Origin: Diabrotica undecimpunctata
Lineage: Eukaryota; Arthropoda; Insecta; Coleoptera; Chrysomelidae
Reading direction: 5' to 3'
NCBI RefSeq assembly: GCF_040954645.1
Contig: NC_092813.1
Coordinates: forward strand, 17,524,136 to 17,588,135
Length of the DNA: 64,000 bases
The notes beneath the pieces are model-generated. The model was not told the origin of the DNA and ran no database searches. It was given only the letters and a program-made list of their open reading frames with translations. Shown here one piece after another: positions 9,391-20,401 of this stretch. A program made the translations under genes and the position numbers. Each line of letters opens with the position of its first letter. Position 1 is the stretch's first letter.

Positions 9391-10095
9391 CCTTAAGGGT
9401 TGAAACCTACGCCGAGCAGGAGGCTGTTGAGAGGATAAGCTAGGGCGGTACTTGAATCCCAACCCGCTAAGAGTCCTGCGGCTCCAACACGACAATATAG
9501 TAACTACATAATGGAATAAAATGGAGAAACAAATTTGGAATTATGATTTTTTTTAATGAAGTAAATAAAAAAATTATTGAAAAAGAAGTTTGTCACAATA
9601 AAAGACGATTCCCTACGATTATTGTATTTATATGCAAGAGAAGAAAATATGTTAAGTAAATTATATATATATAATATAATAATATATATGTCAGTATTAT
9701 TACATATTTGACGAAATTAATTTCGAGATCAAACTGAACAATAGAGGAAACAGTTACAGTAATATACAAACAAGAAGTTGCGGAGGAATGTACAGAAGGA
9801 TAAATAGATAAACCGATTAAGGGTATGTTATCTATAGGAATCATAAATGTAAATAATCGAGAAATATAAATTAGAAGTTTTATTCCGAAAATACAAAACC
9901 AGGAAAAATTTTATAATTGTTATATGGAAGAAAAAAAGCCCAGCGAAAAAAAAAGCAAAATATGCAGATGTTTTTATTTAGGAAAAGACCCATATGCACA
10001 AAGCAAAAGAGACGAGAAACCAAACAAAAAAAACCGTACCTATAATATTTTATTACAACAGAAAACACAGTATTCGTACCTAATATAAACATTAC
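9391..10095 (+). pseudogene. Gag/Pol junction and protease-region remnant
   Basis: Decayed coding DNA. One frame near 9430-9500 gives LESQPAKSPAAPTRQYS, and a later one near 9795-9880 DKPIKGMLSIGIINVNN and RSFIPKIQNQEKFYN, which look like the start of Pol. No DTG/DSG protease motif could be placed. The element stops near 10095, before RT, at the edge of the next DNA transposon. Confidence 0.4.
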
Positions 10096-10130
10096 ATAAT
10101 GACATTAGGTTAACTTTATAGCCGACATAT

Positions 10131-10992
10131 CGCACCCTTATTCAAAAAGAGAAATAACTAAAAATTTGCGTTTATTGAGTTTTCATCATAAAGTGAAATA
10201 ACTATGCAAGGAGAATGTCTAGTTCAACCTTTGGCGCCCTACGATGAAAAATGGAGGAGATAGATGACAGTGCTTCTCTTTTTGACTAACAGGCGGGAAC
10301 AAGTTGATACCGATAAAGTGATCAAATTTAGTAATGAGTCGGCGTTACGAGAGGTAAGAGCTGTGCAGTGAGTTAAAAAGGTGAAGTAACTCGAAATCAT
10401 TTGGTGTTATTAGCGCACCTAGAATTTGCCTCTGGGGGGGGTTTTGGTTGGTCACCAAAATTTTTTTTATGATGTTACCTCCATTTTGAGTCCTTAAAAT
10501 GTGTAAGTAACAGTGTCGGAATAGGGTCCTGGGGGGGGGGGGGTTCTAACCCCCAAAACCCCCCCCCCCCTCGGTGCGCCACTGTAGTTATACTATCAGG
10601 TAATTATTTAATATACGTTTATTTTTTCCAAAAGTGCATTAATTTAGAGTTGTTTCACTTTATTAGAAAGGTTGACATCGTTTTTCCTGTAACATTGTGA
10701 CTTATTACAGTTTAGTATAAATTACATCAGAGGATTATAAAAAACATTTTAAGTTAATGCATTTCTTGATTAAAATATTTAACCAAATCATGAGTTATTA
10801 AGTATTGATTCAGTATTATATTATTTAGATATCAGAAAAATAGTAATTTTTTTGTGTTACTTCTGTTTAATAATTATTGTCCAATTATTTTATAATTTAA
10901 ACTTGAAAACTAATTATTGTTAGTAAGTGGTTATTTAATACTTTTTATTATATAAAACATTTTCAGCGGTATCTTTATTTTTAGACTTTAAG
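10131..10992 (+). promoter_or_regulatory. 5' region of the Sola-like element
   Basis: Non-coding lead of 860 bases. A probable untranslated first exon ends at a donor near 10351 (cgttacgag/AGgtaagag) and the coding exon is entered after the acceptor 'ttttcag' near 10967. Also holds the homopolymer G/C structure at 10434-10570 (listed separately). Confidence 0.4.
10412..10580. repeat. Inverted G-run/C-run structure
   Basis: G8 at 10434-10441, G13 at 10531-10543, C5 at 10550-10554 and C12 at 10559-10570. 'gcgcacc...tctgggggggg' near 10413 is mirrored on the other strand by 'gcgcaccgaggggg' ending near 10580. G13 and C12 could form a hairpin with a 15-base loop, or the G-runs could form a G-quadruplex. 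Confidence 0.6.
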
Positions 10993-13705
10993 ATGTCTTC
11001 GAGAGCACGAAAAATACTCGGCTTAGTTGTTGAAAATACTGTGCTGAATTCTAAAAATATGTCATCGGGTTATAATTCAACCGAGAAATCTAATGATGAG
11101 GTGAGTATTTAAAATTTTTACATAATATTTACCTGAGCATTGCCTCTAATTCCTCTTTTGATTTTAGTTATTAAGTGAAAATAGTTTCGCTGTTGAGATC
11201 CAGAAGAATGTTAACATGGAGGTTAAAATGGTACCGGAACCAGTGGATAGTAACGATAACTCAGTTGAAGTAGCTGTAATAGTAGTAAGTACTTAAAGCT
11301 TGTAAACTGAATCACAAATTTACTGTTTAATTAGTATTTTAATACCATAACCATAAATTATAATAATTATGCTGTTTAATTACAGAAATCTCAGTTTGCA
11401 AACATACAACCCTTAGTACCTTATGATGACACTGACGGTAGTTTATCTGACAATGAAGATATTGTTACTGGATGCTTAACTACGGAGAAAGGACATCGTC
11501 TTATTTAGTCTGCATCAAATAGTCCATCATCGTCATCTTCATATTTGGATTCATCCGATAGTTCATCTTCGGGCTCGTCCAATTGTTCTCCATTACCAGC
11601 AAAAGTAAACTTACTAACCCATATTACTCAAAACGTGACTGTTGATCAACTGGACAGTGATTGCGTTGTAAGTTATTATTTATGGCTGTTGATAGTTATT
11701 ATAGATAATTTATACTATTAAATTATATTGATCTTTTAGGTAGTAAATCGTCGTCCCAGGGAGTTACAAAAGGTTCAAGATTATTGTATTTCTCCTTTAT
11801 GTACTGATGAAAGTGATGTTGACTTAAGCGATTCAGATCCAACATTCATTAACATTGAATCTAAAAGAAAGAGAAACTACTTTTTTGGAGATCTTCTTCC
11901 ACCAGTTCGGCAGATTCCTATCGTTCTTCTGGTAATTATATTCCAAAAAAGGGACGCAAATGGACTAAAAATCCTTCCCAATGGAAACAGAATAATCTTA
12001 AGCGCAGGCGTAATACAGAAAATCATATGTATCCATGTCGCAAACAAAAAAGACTATTCCAGCCAGGTGTCTTAAAGAACCATGTACAGAAAAATGTAGA
12101 CTTAAATGCACTACAAATATTAATATAGAGTGTAGGTACGACCTTTTTAAGAAGTTTTGGGATTTAGATGATTTAAGTAAACAAAGAGCATACATAAGTG
12201 CCAGTATGATTGACATTCAGCCTAAATACAAACATAGCAATGCTCAGAGACCCAGACACAACAATAAATCATTTCATTTTATTGTAAATAATGCGACGAT
12301 TAAAGTTTGTAAAACTTTTTACAAGGCTACATTGGACATCTCCGATAGGATGATATTTACGGTACAGAATAAAATGAACAACAACGATTTTTCGCAAACT
12401 GATTTTAGAGGCAGACATGACAGTCATCGAAAAATTAGTCCAGAATTACGAGCTGCAATCATTGAGCACATTCAATCTATCCCTAAAATTGAATCACACT
12501 ACCTTCGAGCTTCTACAACAAAGGAATATATTGATGGCAGCAAAAATATCAAAGATTTGTTCAATGATTTTAAGCTAAAATAAGAAAATGACAATAGAGA
12601 CGCAGGTACTTATAGTAAATATTATAAAATATTTACAACGGAATTTAATCTCTCCTTTTTTCAACCAAAAAAAGGTCAATGTGATCTATGCACCTCGTAT
12701 AATAATTCTAATCCTGACCAAAAGAAGAACCTGGAAGAAAAATACCAAACGCATATAAAAGAGAAAAACTATAGTAGGATTGAAAAGTTTAATGATCGCA
12801 GAGAAATAAATAAAAATATCAAAGTAGTTGTGTTTGATTTAGAAGCGGTGCTGCAATGCCCAAGAGGTAACTCTTCTTCCTTTTACTATAAGTCTAAGCT
12901 TAATTGCTACAACTTAACTTTAACCGAATTAACACCACAGGATTTTAAGGTAGCCTACAAAAATGTACATTGCTATTTTTGGTCGGAGAGTGAGGCTAAA
13001 CGTGGGGCTATAGAAATCGGATCATGTGTATGGGCATATATAAAAGCTATAACTGATGAAGACGATGATGAAAAGGAAGTAATTTTCTATTCGGACAATT
13101 GTTGTGGCCAGAATAAAAATAAATATTTAACATCTCTTTATCTTCATGCTGTGCAAACATTGACAATAAAAAGCATAACACATAAATATTTAATAAGGGG
13201 CCATACGCAGAATGAGGCTGATAGTGTCCATAGCCTAATTGAAAAGGAAATTAAAAAAAATTTAAAATCTGGTCCGATATACACACCAGACCAATATATT
13301 GCTTTAATTAAAAATGCCAAAAAGTCTCCACCTTCGATAATTGTTCATGAACTAAATTTTGAATCATTTCACGATTTAAAATTATTGCAAGAAGAATGGG
13401 GATATAATTATTCAACTAATACAGAGGGACATAATGTTAATTGGAAGGAAATTAAAATTTTGAAAATCGCTAAAGAAAACCCTTTTTCTATTTATTATAA
13501 AACATCATACAAAGATGAAAATTACCGGGAAGTAAATGTTAGAAATAAACGGAAGAAAATGAAACTAATTACAGAAATAGAACTTCAAGCAGCCTATTGT
13601 GATAAACAAAAAATAAGTGACAATAAGAAAAAAGACTTACAAGAACTAATTTCAAAAGGATTAATTCCTTCATTTTATGCTGGGTTTTATAATTCTATAT
13701 TTTAA
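10993..13705 (+). pseudogene. Spliced DDE transposase (four coding exons), disrupted
   Basis: Exons: 10993-11100, 11168-11284, 11386-11667, 11740-13705, all with GT-AG borders and compatible phase. The N-terminus is acidic and Ser-rich (SSSSSYLDSSDSSSSGSS). The main domain has a Cys-rich finger (ARCLKEPCTEKCRLKC), a QCDLC motif, and probable catalytic residues: Asp in VVVFDLEAVLQCP (about 12835), Asp in FYSDNCCGQNKN (about 13094) and Glu in RGHTQNEADSVHSL (about 13214). Breaks: TAG at 11506, frameshifts near 11885 and 12030, TAA at 12581. The 12830-13705 part is continuous. The copy at 32.9-35.6 kb shares the same exon plan. The transposase cuts and joins element ends in the nucleus; the superfamily name (Sola-like) is tentative. 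Confidence 0.7.
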
Positions 13706-14295
13706 GTTTTTTTTAAATATATTGATTATGACTATTATGAGTATAATCAAACTTAGGTATTAATTGTTTAATAAGAATGTGTTATTTAATTTTGTATATT
13801 CCAATGTAAAATGTTTTCTCTAATAATTATAGATAAAACAAAAAAACACGACTTTTTATTTACAACAATCGTATTATATTTGTGAACAAAGATTAATATT
13901 TCAGTGGTTTATTTTTTTAGTATAAGCCAATACCGCAATAAGTCTAAATAGTTCACCTACATGATACGTGACTAATATAAAACTGCATTATTTATAATTG
14001 TTTCGACTTTGTCTAAATTATGATATTATAATTTTCAACAAAGAGTAAAATACATATGAACTTTTTTTATAAAATTAATTTATACGTATTACAGTTTAAA
14101 AATATAATAATATGGAACCACAATATAATAATGCATTAGTTACACTACCCACTCCTACTTTTGGAATTACTATAAAACCATTTTTATATTTTTTTTTTTG
14201 CAAATTAAGTTGTCTATAAAATATTATCAAACTTTAAATGCGTTTTCCCACCAAATTGAAATTTTGAGTTATTTCTTTTTCTGAATAAAGGTGCG
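13706..14295 (+). other. 3' region and right inverted end of the Sola-like element
   Basis: A+T-rich, no coding. The end reads GAGTTATTTCTTTTTCTGA then GGTGCG, the inverse of the left end at 10131. Confidence 0.55.
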
Positions 14296-14300
14296 ATATT

Positions 14301-14430
14301 ATATCGCTGCTTTAAAAATAAACCGAAATAACTCAAAACATGAGGATGTGGACATTTAATCATAAAACGAATTAAATGAACCAAACGCGTAGGTACAGTT
14401 CAACACGCTCTTCAATCGGAGCCGTAGGAG
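14301..14430 (+). mobile_element. Solo left end of a second Sola-like family
   Basis: ATAT (14301-14304) then CGCTGCTTTAAAAATAAACC and GAAATAACTC. The right end of the 32-36 kb copy is its inverse (GTTTATTTTTAAAGGAGCG at 36540-36558, followed by ATAT). It sits back to back with the end of the 10.1-kb element. No transposase follows here; the element seems cut off by other DNA. Confidence 0.55.
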
Positions 14431-14559
14431 CGAGATAGAAGATCGTCAGTCTTTTTTTTTTACTAACGCGTCGCTTTGTTCGAAAATCACGAGATGCGAT
14501 GAATCAGTATTACCATAGTATAAAAAGAAATAATATGGACACTCGACAGGACAACGACT

Positions 14560-15142
14560 CCGTCTCCGAAACCAGGTCGAATATCTCGGCGTACTGTTCA
14601 TGCAGACATTGCGCTGGAGAGACGATACTGACAGAACCTGTAATAAGGTTAGGAGCCGACTAGGACTCCTCAACGCTCTTTGTGGCAAATTCGGCCGCAC
14701 ACACCCACGTACACTTATCCGTACATACAAAACATTTATCAGACCGGTCATCGAGTACAGATCTTGCATTTGTGCTGTGATGCCCAAACATCTCAGCAAT
14801 AGACTACTCACACTGGAAAGGAGAATCTTACGTAAACTAAACAGAAAACGATGTGACTATCCTTTCGCACTCATTCATCGCCTGTCGAATATCCAGCCCA
14901 TCAATGAGAGGCTTTCCTCTCTGAGCAGCAGTTATACAATTCGCACCATCCGGGGCCAAAACCTCAGAGCCCAAAGCATCCTCAAAACTACCTGCTCATC
15001 CCTCGGCAATGTATTCAGAAGAAAACCTAAACCCAAACTCCCATTTCTACCCGCTATTCTGCTGGAACTCGCCAGCAACGAGCTCCCTGACGAATACATT
15101 GACATTCAGGAGGCAACTCCCCTCTTTTACCGTCGCTTATGA
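14560..15142 (+). pseudogene. C-terminal part of a Jockey-like reverse transcriptase ORF
   Basis: Opens within VEYLGVLFMQTLRWRDD, the YLG motif behind the LINE RT core. It continues with RSRLGLLNALCGKFGRTHPR, YKTFIRPVIEYRSCIC (the thumb 'RPvieYg' motif) and ends with ATPLFYRRL before a TGA. The last 180 codons are open, but the catalytic RT is absent (5'-truncated copy). Clade: Jockey/I group by the C-terminal wording. Confidence 0.75.
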
Positions 15143-15892
15143 TAATACTAAATGTTCACTTCGAACTGACACCGACGGGGGGGATCGGTTTTCTGTGGTT
15201 TTCCGATCCCATTGCACAACGATACCCCGTCGATTTTTTTGAGGTACCAGTCCACAGCTGCTCTCATGCGTCGCGATATTCTTACAATAATTTAAAAATT
15301 TTGTTAATTAATAAACATATAAAATTTTCATATACTTACTTATTTTGTTATAGACCAAAAATTCTGAAAGGAACCGTTCACTTGTATCCCTTTCGCCCCC
15401 GATTGTCCAGGACTAGTGAGAGCAGCAACAACCACCAACAAACACTACGCAGCACACCAGTGGATACATACCAAAATCCAGTGCCATACACCCAATACCA
15501 AGGAAATCACGTCCTGAAGAGGCAAAAGCCTAAAACAGGACAGCGAAGCCATCCAAAACAAGAAAAACATCCAAAAACACACACGACCAACACAATGAAT
15601 ACACTCGACAGGCGGGAAAAAGTACGCGCATCATTTAGCGCAGGCCATATCGCCATATTGAAAACAGACCGACCGCTAGTGACATCCGACTGGTATTAAT
15701 GTGACGTGTAGTCATCTGTCGTGATTTGTTTGTTTATTTTTGTGTCGTTTTATTTTTCGTTTAATTAAGTCTAAAAATAGTTCTTTTTAGAACTAAATTG
15801 TATTATCAAATTTCAACTTCGTATATTATATACGTAGGTATATATTAGTTATAGTAGTTTTGTGGTTTCCAAGAGATATTTGTAATTTCAAT
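15143..15892. other. LINE 3' UTR, unassigned CA-rich DNA and THAP gene upstream region
   Basis: 15143-15240 may be the 3' UTR of the preceding LINE. 15361-15700 is unusually C/A-rich and remains open in one frame, but the predicted peptide is low-complexity and unlike any family I know. 15700-15892 is the A+T-rich upstream region of the THAP exon. Confidence 0.35.
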
Positions 15893-15982
15893 ATGCCTGG
15901 AGACCATTGTGCAAAACACTTGCAAAAATTCACGTTCGAAGACGGGAGGTACGCTTTTTACGTTTCCCAAGGATCCTCAAAG
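15893..15982 (+). pseudogene. THAP-domain gene, exon 1 (one-base frameshift)
   Basis: First exon of a THAP zinc-finger gene. ATG 15893 gives MPGDHCA; about six codons later a single missing base shifts the frame, after which the other frame reads NTCKNSRSKTGGTLFTFPKD. That is the standard THAP start: C-x4-C, then FTFPKDPQR ahead of the splice site AG/GTATGT at 15982/15983. The exon joins in phase to exon 2 at 26016 (PQR-AETW). The THAP domain binds DNA through a C2CH zinc site. The intron holds the 9.55-kb Gypsy element. Confidence 0.65.
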
Positions 15983-16133
15983 GTATGTATTTCTTTTGTC
16001 AATATCCGTAACTAATAAAGGTAAATTACAAGTTTAAATGATTTAAGACTGGTTCATTTTTGAAGACCCCTACTTTTTGCTGTACCTCTACAACTATTAA
16101 AATAATATTTGTGTACTTACTTATGTATATATA

Positions 16134-16335
16134 AGTTAAGAAACCAGAACTGCTAATTCTTAATTCAGCTATAATAAAAGGACAGCGTCAACATGCCACA
16201 CCTCGGCGTCACCGAGCTTATAAATTTACTTTTGAATTGTATAGCGTCACTCTTATTTTGCATTTTACTGTAGTAAGTAGTCCCTTGTAAATAAAGTTCT
16301 TTTTTAAAAATATCGTTCTTGGTAGAAACATCATT
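16134..16335 (+). repeat. 5' LTR of errantivirus-like element
   Basis: 202 bases, AGTTAAGAAACCAGAACTGC ... AACATCATT. Contains a TATA-like 'cttataaa' and an 'aataaa' signal. Compared with the 3' LTR it has an extra 'ttctta' near 16160 and lacks 'acc' near the end. Confidence 0.9.
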
Positions 16336-16353
16336 GGCGCAGTCAGTACAGAT
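16336..16353 (+). promoter_or_regulatory. Primer-binding site (errantivirus type)
   Basis: (T)GGCGCAGTCAGTACAG abuts the LTR, the class of site found in gypsy/297/17.6-like elements (GGCGCAGTCGGT). The minus-strand element at 56.5-63.3 kb has the same type. Confidence 0.85.
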
Positions 16354-16898
16354 TTTCGGGAATTACGTCGCTAACCGTTACAAAAATCGAACCGTTTCGC
16401 GTAGTTTTTCGTTTTAACGATTTACCGGAAAACCGAACTTTTTAAACCTTTTGTGAAAGTGTCCAAGATCAGCTTTAGACAAGGTATCACCAAGACCTGG
16501 GGAAAGAACAAAATCGTCGAACCCTAGAGGCAGCAGATTTAAGCAGTAGTTTCAACGAGACCTGGGAGAAGAACAAAATCGTCGAATCCTATAGGCAGAA
16601 ATGCTGAAAATCTACATTTTAATGTAAGTGTTTCCTATTTTTTCCATTTTATTTTCCATTTTATTATTCCCATATTTGAAAATACTTATAGTCAGAGAGC
16701 TAACGAGAGTAAACAATTTTTAAAGATTTTATGATGTTATGAGATATTTTTAATAAAAGAAAGATTAATATTACTATATTGTATTATCATATTTTTGAAA
16801 TTATTTGATTATATTTAAGTTGAAAGTTTTATATTGAAACACATTTTATATTTTATTACAATTTGATATATTATCTGAATAAAAAGAATAAATATTTA

Positions 16899-18134
16899 AT
16901 GAGTGAAACTGATAGTAAATTAGATTTAAGTAGCCTTGTAGCAGAATTAAATTCAATTTTAGAACCAAATGGCGATAAAAATAACGAAATGGCTCAAACA
17001 AACTACCAATTGTTAAAACTTTACTTAGATTCTATCCCAGCATATGATGGTAATCCACATACCTTAACCATATTTATAGACAATTGTGAAAATTTAATAA
17101 CTAATTTTGCTAGCCAAACAGACGGCACCTTAAACACATTTTTACTTCGAGCTATATTAGGTAACTTAAATGGAAGAGCTCAAATGTTAATAGGTTCTAG
17201 GACAGAATTAAATACACAGCAACTCGTAAAAGATGCCCTTAATCTTAGTTTTGGAGACCAGAGAGATCTCGATTGCCTTATCCAAGACCTGATAACGTTG
17301 AGGCCTTTCAAGTATGAAACTCCTTATAATTTTGGTATGCGATGCCAAGAATCACGTAGTTTAGTCACACAAAAATTAAATATGCTTAATATTAATGCAC
17401 AAGAGAAATTGATTAGAATAAATAGTTACGATGACTTATGTTTAAAAACTTACATTAGAGGCTTACCCTTATCGTTACAAACAAATATACGATTGAGAAA
17501 CCCAGACAGTTTAGAGAAAGCTATGAGCTTCGTTATCGAAGAAGAGAATTTTCTATATTCGTTACAACGTGAAAATAATTTAAACTCACAAAATTCTTTT
17601 AGACCATCATCAATACATAATCCTACGAGAAACAGTAATCCTAATCGAACTTTTATTCCTAGAAATAATTTTCAACAAAATCGCCCTAATATGAGATTTC
17701 CACCTTACCAATATCAAACCATCAGACCGCAATACCAAAATAATAATTTTTATCCCAACAATACTTTTCAACCACACCAAAATCACTTCCGAAATTTCAA
17801 TAATTATAATTCTAATTTCAACCCAAGAAATTCCGACAATAATAATTCTAATTTCCGACCATGGAACCTCCATACTAATAACCCTAATTTTCAACAAAGA
17901 AATGTTAATAATAAACCCCAAAATGAAAATCAATACCAGCCAGAACCGATGGATACAAATTCACGAAATACTTCTTTAAGATCTAGACCACATTTTACCT
18001 CCACCCAATTATTTAATCAACAAATTAATAACGATCAAATACAATTCAAAAACCCCTTTGAAAATAATATTCCCACTGATTACGTACACCCAACTCAAAG
18101 TTCATTACCGCCTTACGATTACGAACAATTATGA
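16899..18134 (+). CDS. gag: Gag polyprotein of errantivirus-like element
   Basis: 411 codons, open throughout. I take ATG 16899 (MSETDSKLDLSSL) as start because the twelve codons upstream lead only to a TTG. The capsid part reads IPAYDGNPHTLTIFIDNCEN, FLLRAILGNLNGRAQMLIGS and YIRGLPLSLQTNIRLRNPDS, the typical errantivirus capsid wording. The C-terminal third is Asn/Phe/Arg-rich (repeated N-N-x-N-F) and carries no CCHC knuckle, as in other errantiviruses; it should bind RNA by basic residues. Gag forms the intracellular particle. Gag ends at 18134 and overlaps the protease frame from 18131 by four bases (ATGA). Confidence 0.9.
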   Translation: MSETDSKLDLSSLVAELNSILEPNGDKNNEMAQTNYQLLKLYLDSIPAYDGNPHTLTIFIDNCENLITNFASQTDGTLNTFLLRAILGNLNGRAQMLIGSRTELNTQQLVKDALNLSFGDQRDLDCLIQDLITLRPFKYETPYNFGMRCQESRSLVTQKLNMLNINAQEKLIRINSYDDLCLKTYIRGLPLSLQTNIRLRNPDSLEKAMSFVIEEENFLYSLQRENNLNSQNSFRPSSIHNPTRNSNPNRTFIPRNNFQQNRPNMRFPPYQYQTIRPQYQNNNFYPNNTFQPHQNHFRNFNNYNSNFNPRNSDNNNSNFRPWNLHTNNPNFQQRNVNNKPQNENQYQPEPMDTNSRNTSLRSRPHFTSTQLFNQQINNDQIQFKNPFENNIPTDYVHPTQSSLPPYDYEQL

Positions 18135-18777
18135 AACTCAATCCAGTCCTTATCGCAATCCAAATGAGACAAACGAAAGATCATATCACAATCCCACTCA
18201 AAATGTTGAAAACACAAATTTTTGCATGCGCCAAGAAAATTACAATCCGAAATAATATATTTAAATACAACTATAGCAGATTTACCACATATTATTATTC
18301 CTGCCAGATTGCCAGATTTTTATTAGATACAGGGTCTTCCAAAAGTTTGATATCTCCACAGTTAGCGCATAAATTTTATAAAAATTTTATTTCTTACGAA
18401 AATTTTAATATCCAGCTTTTAACATTTTTAAAGTAAATCAATATAAGAAGTTTTATGTTTTTAAATTTATCGAAAATTTTGGTGGATTAATTGGTATAGA
18501 TTTATTACAAAAATTAAAAGCTTCAATTAATGTCAACATGCAACAAATGAAAACGCCTTATGTAACGATACCCATAATTTTTGAACTCAGTAAAAAGAAT
18601 ATATTATATCCCAAATCAACTTTTAATCATACAATAATTATTCCCCCTAGAACTAAGCAAATAGTCAAAATACCGGTAAAATTAAATGTAGGATTAGGTA
18701 TATTAGAATATAAGAATTTCGGTAAAGGAATCGAAATGCCTAAAGCAGTAGTTAACGTAAAAAATAATTTTGTATAA
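18131..18777 (+). pseudogene. pol: Protease region of Pol (frame-broken)
   Basis: Aspartic protease that would process Gag-Pol. The reading 18131-18436 contains ARFLLDTGSSKSLISPQLAH with the D-T-G active-site triad near 18318. A stop at 18436 and a frame change separate it from 18438-18537 (FKVNQYKKFYVFKFIEN..IGIDLLQKLKASINV) and then 18538-18777 (IIPPRTKQIVKIPVKLN), the usual region between protease and RT. At least two mutations break it. Confidence 0.75.
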
Positions 18778-18878
18778 CCACTATTACGAATATAAGCGAA
18801 TATAAGACAACGTTAAGTATTACTGAACCCTTTGATATAGAACCATTAGATATAGTAAATATTAATTTTATAAGAAAG

Positions 18879-20401
18879 ATGGAAACTGATGAAGAAACGT
18901 CTATGAATGATGATAACATGTTAAAGAGGAATTTAAAAAATATAAGGATAAATCATTGTAACAAAGAAGAAAGAGAATTACTAAAAAAGCTTTGTTTCCA
19001 ATATAGAGACATATTTTATTGCGAAGGAATACCCTTAAGTTTTACTAATAGTATTAAACATAAAATGAAACTCACTGATAATTCTGCAATATATACAAAA
19101 TCATATCGTTTCCCGGAAGTTCACCGAGAAGAAGTTAAATCCCAAATAAATAAGATGTTAGCAGAAGGTATAATAGAAGACAGCAATTCCCCATTTTCGA
19201 GTCCCATTTGGTGGTCCCGAAAAAACAAGATGCTACAGGAAAAAGAAAATGGCGTCTAGTAATAGATTATAGAAAGTTAAACGAGAGAACCGTAGATGAT
19301 AAATACCCGTTACCAAACATAACAGAAATTTTAGATAAATTAGGGAAAGCAAATTACTTTTCGACACTAGATCTTGCAAGTGGCTTCCACCAAATAGAAG
19401 TAGACCCACAATATGTTGAAAAAACAGCCTTTAGTACACCACAAGGTCACTTCCAACTTAAACGAATGCCTTTTGGTTTGAAAAATGCACCCTCGACTTT
19501 TCAGAGAGTTATTGATAATGTTTTAAGAGGATTAACAGACGAAACACGTATAGTATATTTAGATGATATTTTAATTTATAGTACATGTTTACAAGAGCAC
19601 CTTGAAAAGTTAAAAATAGTTTTCGAAAGACTTAGAAAGAGTAACTTAAAAGTACAATTAGACAAGTCAGAATTTTTACAAAAAACAGTTATGTATTTAG
19701 GACATGTAATTACCCCTCAAGGCGTTAAACCAAAACCTGATAAAATCTCCGTCATAAAAAGATTTCCTATTCCAAAAACCCAAACTGAAATAAAAAGCTT
19801 TTTAGGATTACTAGGTTACTATAGACGATTTATAAAAGATTTTGCAAAAATTACTAAACCGATGACCAAATGTTTGAAAAAAAGTTCTAAAGTAAACCAC
19901 GATAAAGATTTTATTGATCGTTTTGAAACTTGTAAACAAATCTTAACAAACGACCCCATTCTACAATATCCAAATTTTTCCCAACCATTTATTTTAACGA
20001 CAGATACTAGCAATTTTGCAATTGGAGCTGTATTATCACAAGGAAATGTTCCAAATGATCGACCCATTGCATACGCCTCGAGAACTCTAAATAAATCAGA
20101 GACAAATTATTCAACTATAGAAAAGGAGCTATTAGCAATTGTATGGGCCTGTAAACATTTTAGACCATACAAACCATTATCTTGGCTTTTCAGCCTAAAG
20201 GAGCCAAACTCAAAATTAATACGATGGCGTCTAAAACTAGAAGAATACGATTACAAAATTATTTATAAAAAAGGAAAACACAATACAAACGCAGACTGTT
20301 TATTTCGCATTACAATTAACGCATTAGAAGATGAATCAATAGTAAATAATCCTGGAGACGTAGACAAAGATATTTTAAAATACCTCCAAAATTTTGCATA
20401 G
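18879..20401 (+). pseudogene. pol: Reverse transcriptase / RNase H of Pol
   Basis: Copies element RNA into cDNA. 18879-19259 holds the RT entry (SIKHKMKLTDNSAIYTKSYR); a one-base loss near 19211 shifts the frame so that 19208-20401 continues: [53 protein letters not shown] (YLDD near residue 118), [16 protein letters not shown]. RNase H shows [16 protein letters not shown] and [20 protein letters not shown], but then jumps to KPLSWLF: about ten residues including the TDH catalytic Asp are deleted (near 20170). A stop at 20399 separates it from integrase. The enzyme is therefore inactive in this copy. Confidence 0.9.

Larger units (their letters stand above)
6773..10095 (+). mobile_element. 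5' half of a BTB-Gag Gypsy-type LTR retrotransposon
   Basis: Order: 5' LTR (6773-7191), primer-binding site (7192), about 790-base leader, BTB-Gag ORF (7983-9026), basic Gag tail in another frame (9073-9390), protease-region remnant (to about 10095). Reverse transcriptase and integrase are absent here. The LTR is nearly the same as the one at 46866-47287, which follows an integrase remnant, so the two pieces are the left and right parts of one family and possibly of one insertion. Confidence 0.75.
10131..14295 (+). mobile_element. Sola-like DDE DNA transposon, 4.2 kb, ATAT duplication
   Basis: The ends are imperfect inverted repeats: left CGCACCCTTATTCAAAAAG, right (reverse complement) CGCACCTTTATTCAGAAAAA, both continuing into GAAATAACT. 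They are flanked by ATAT at 10127-10130 and 14296-14299, a 4-bp target-site duplication. Inside is one spliced transposase gene with at least four coding exons (10993-13705). A 4-bp duplication with a C/G-rich transposase of this type fits the Sola superfamily, but that name is from memory and needs a profile search. Confidence 0.7.

Noticed and set aside
9385..9495. G+C-richer segment with short stems that looked tRNA-like
   Set aside because: No cloverleaf with T-arm GTTC and acceptor pairing could be drawn; it reads better as the decayed Gag/Pol junction.
15139..15699. 186-codon ORF behind the Jockey scrap
   Set aside because: Low-complexity, Pro/Thr/Gln/Lys-rich with no family wording; it overlaps the LINE 3' region in another frame and probably reflects C/A-rich DNA.
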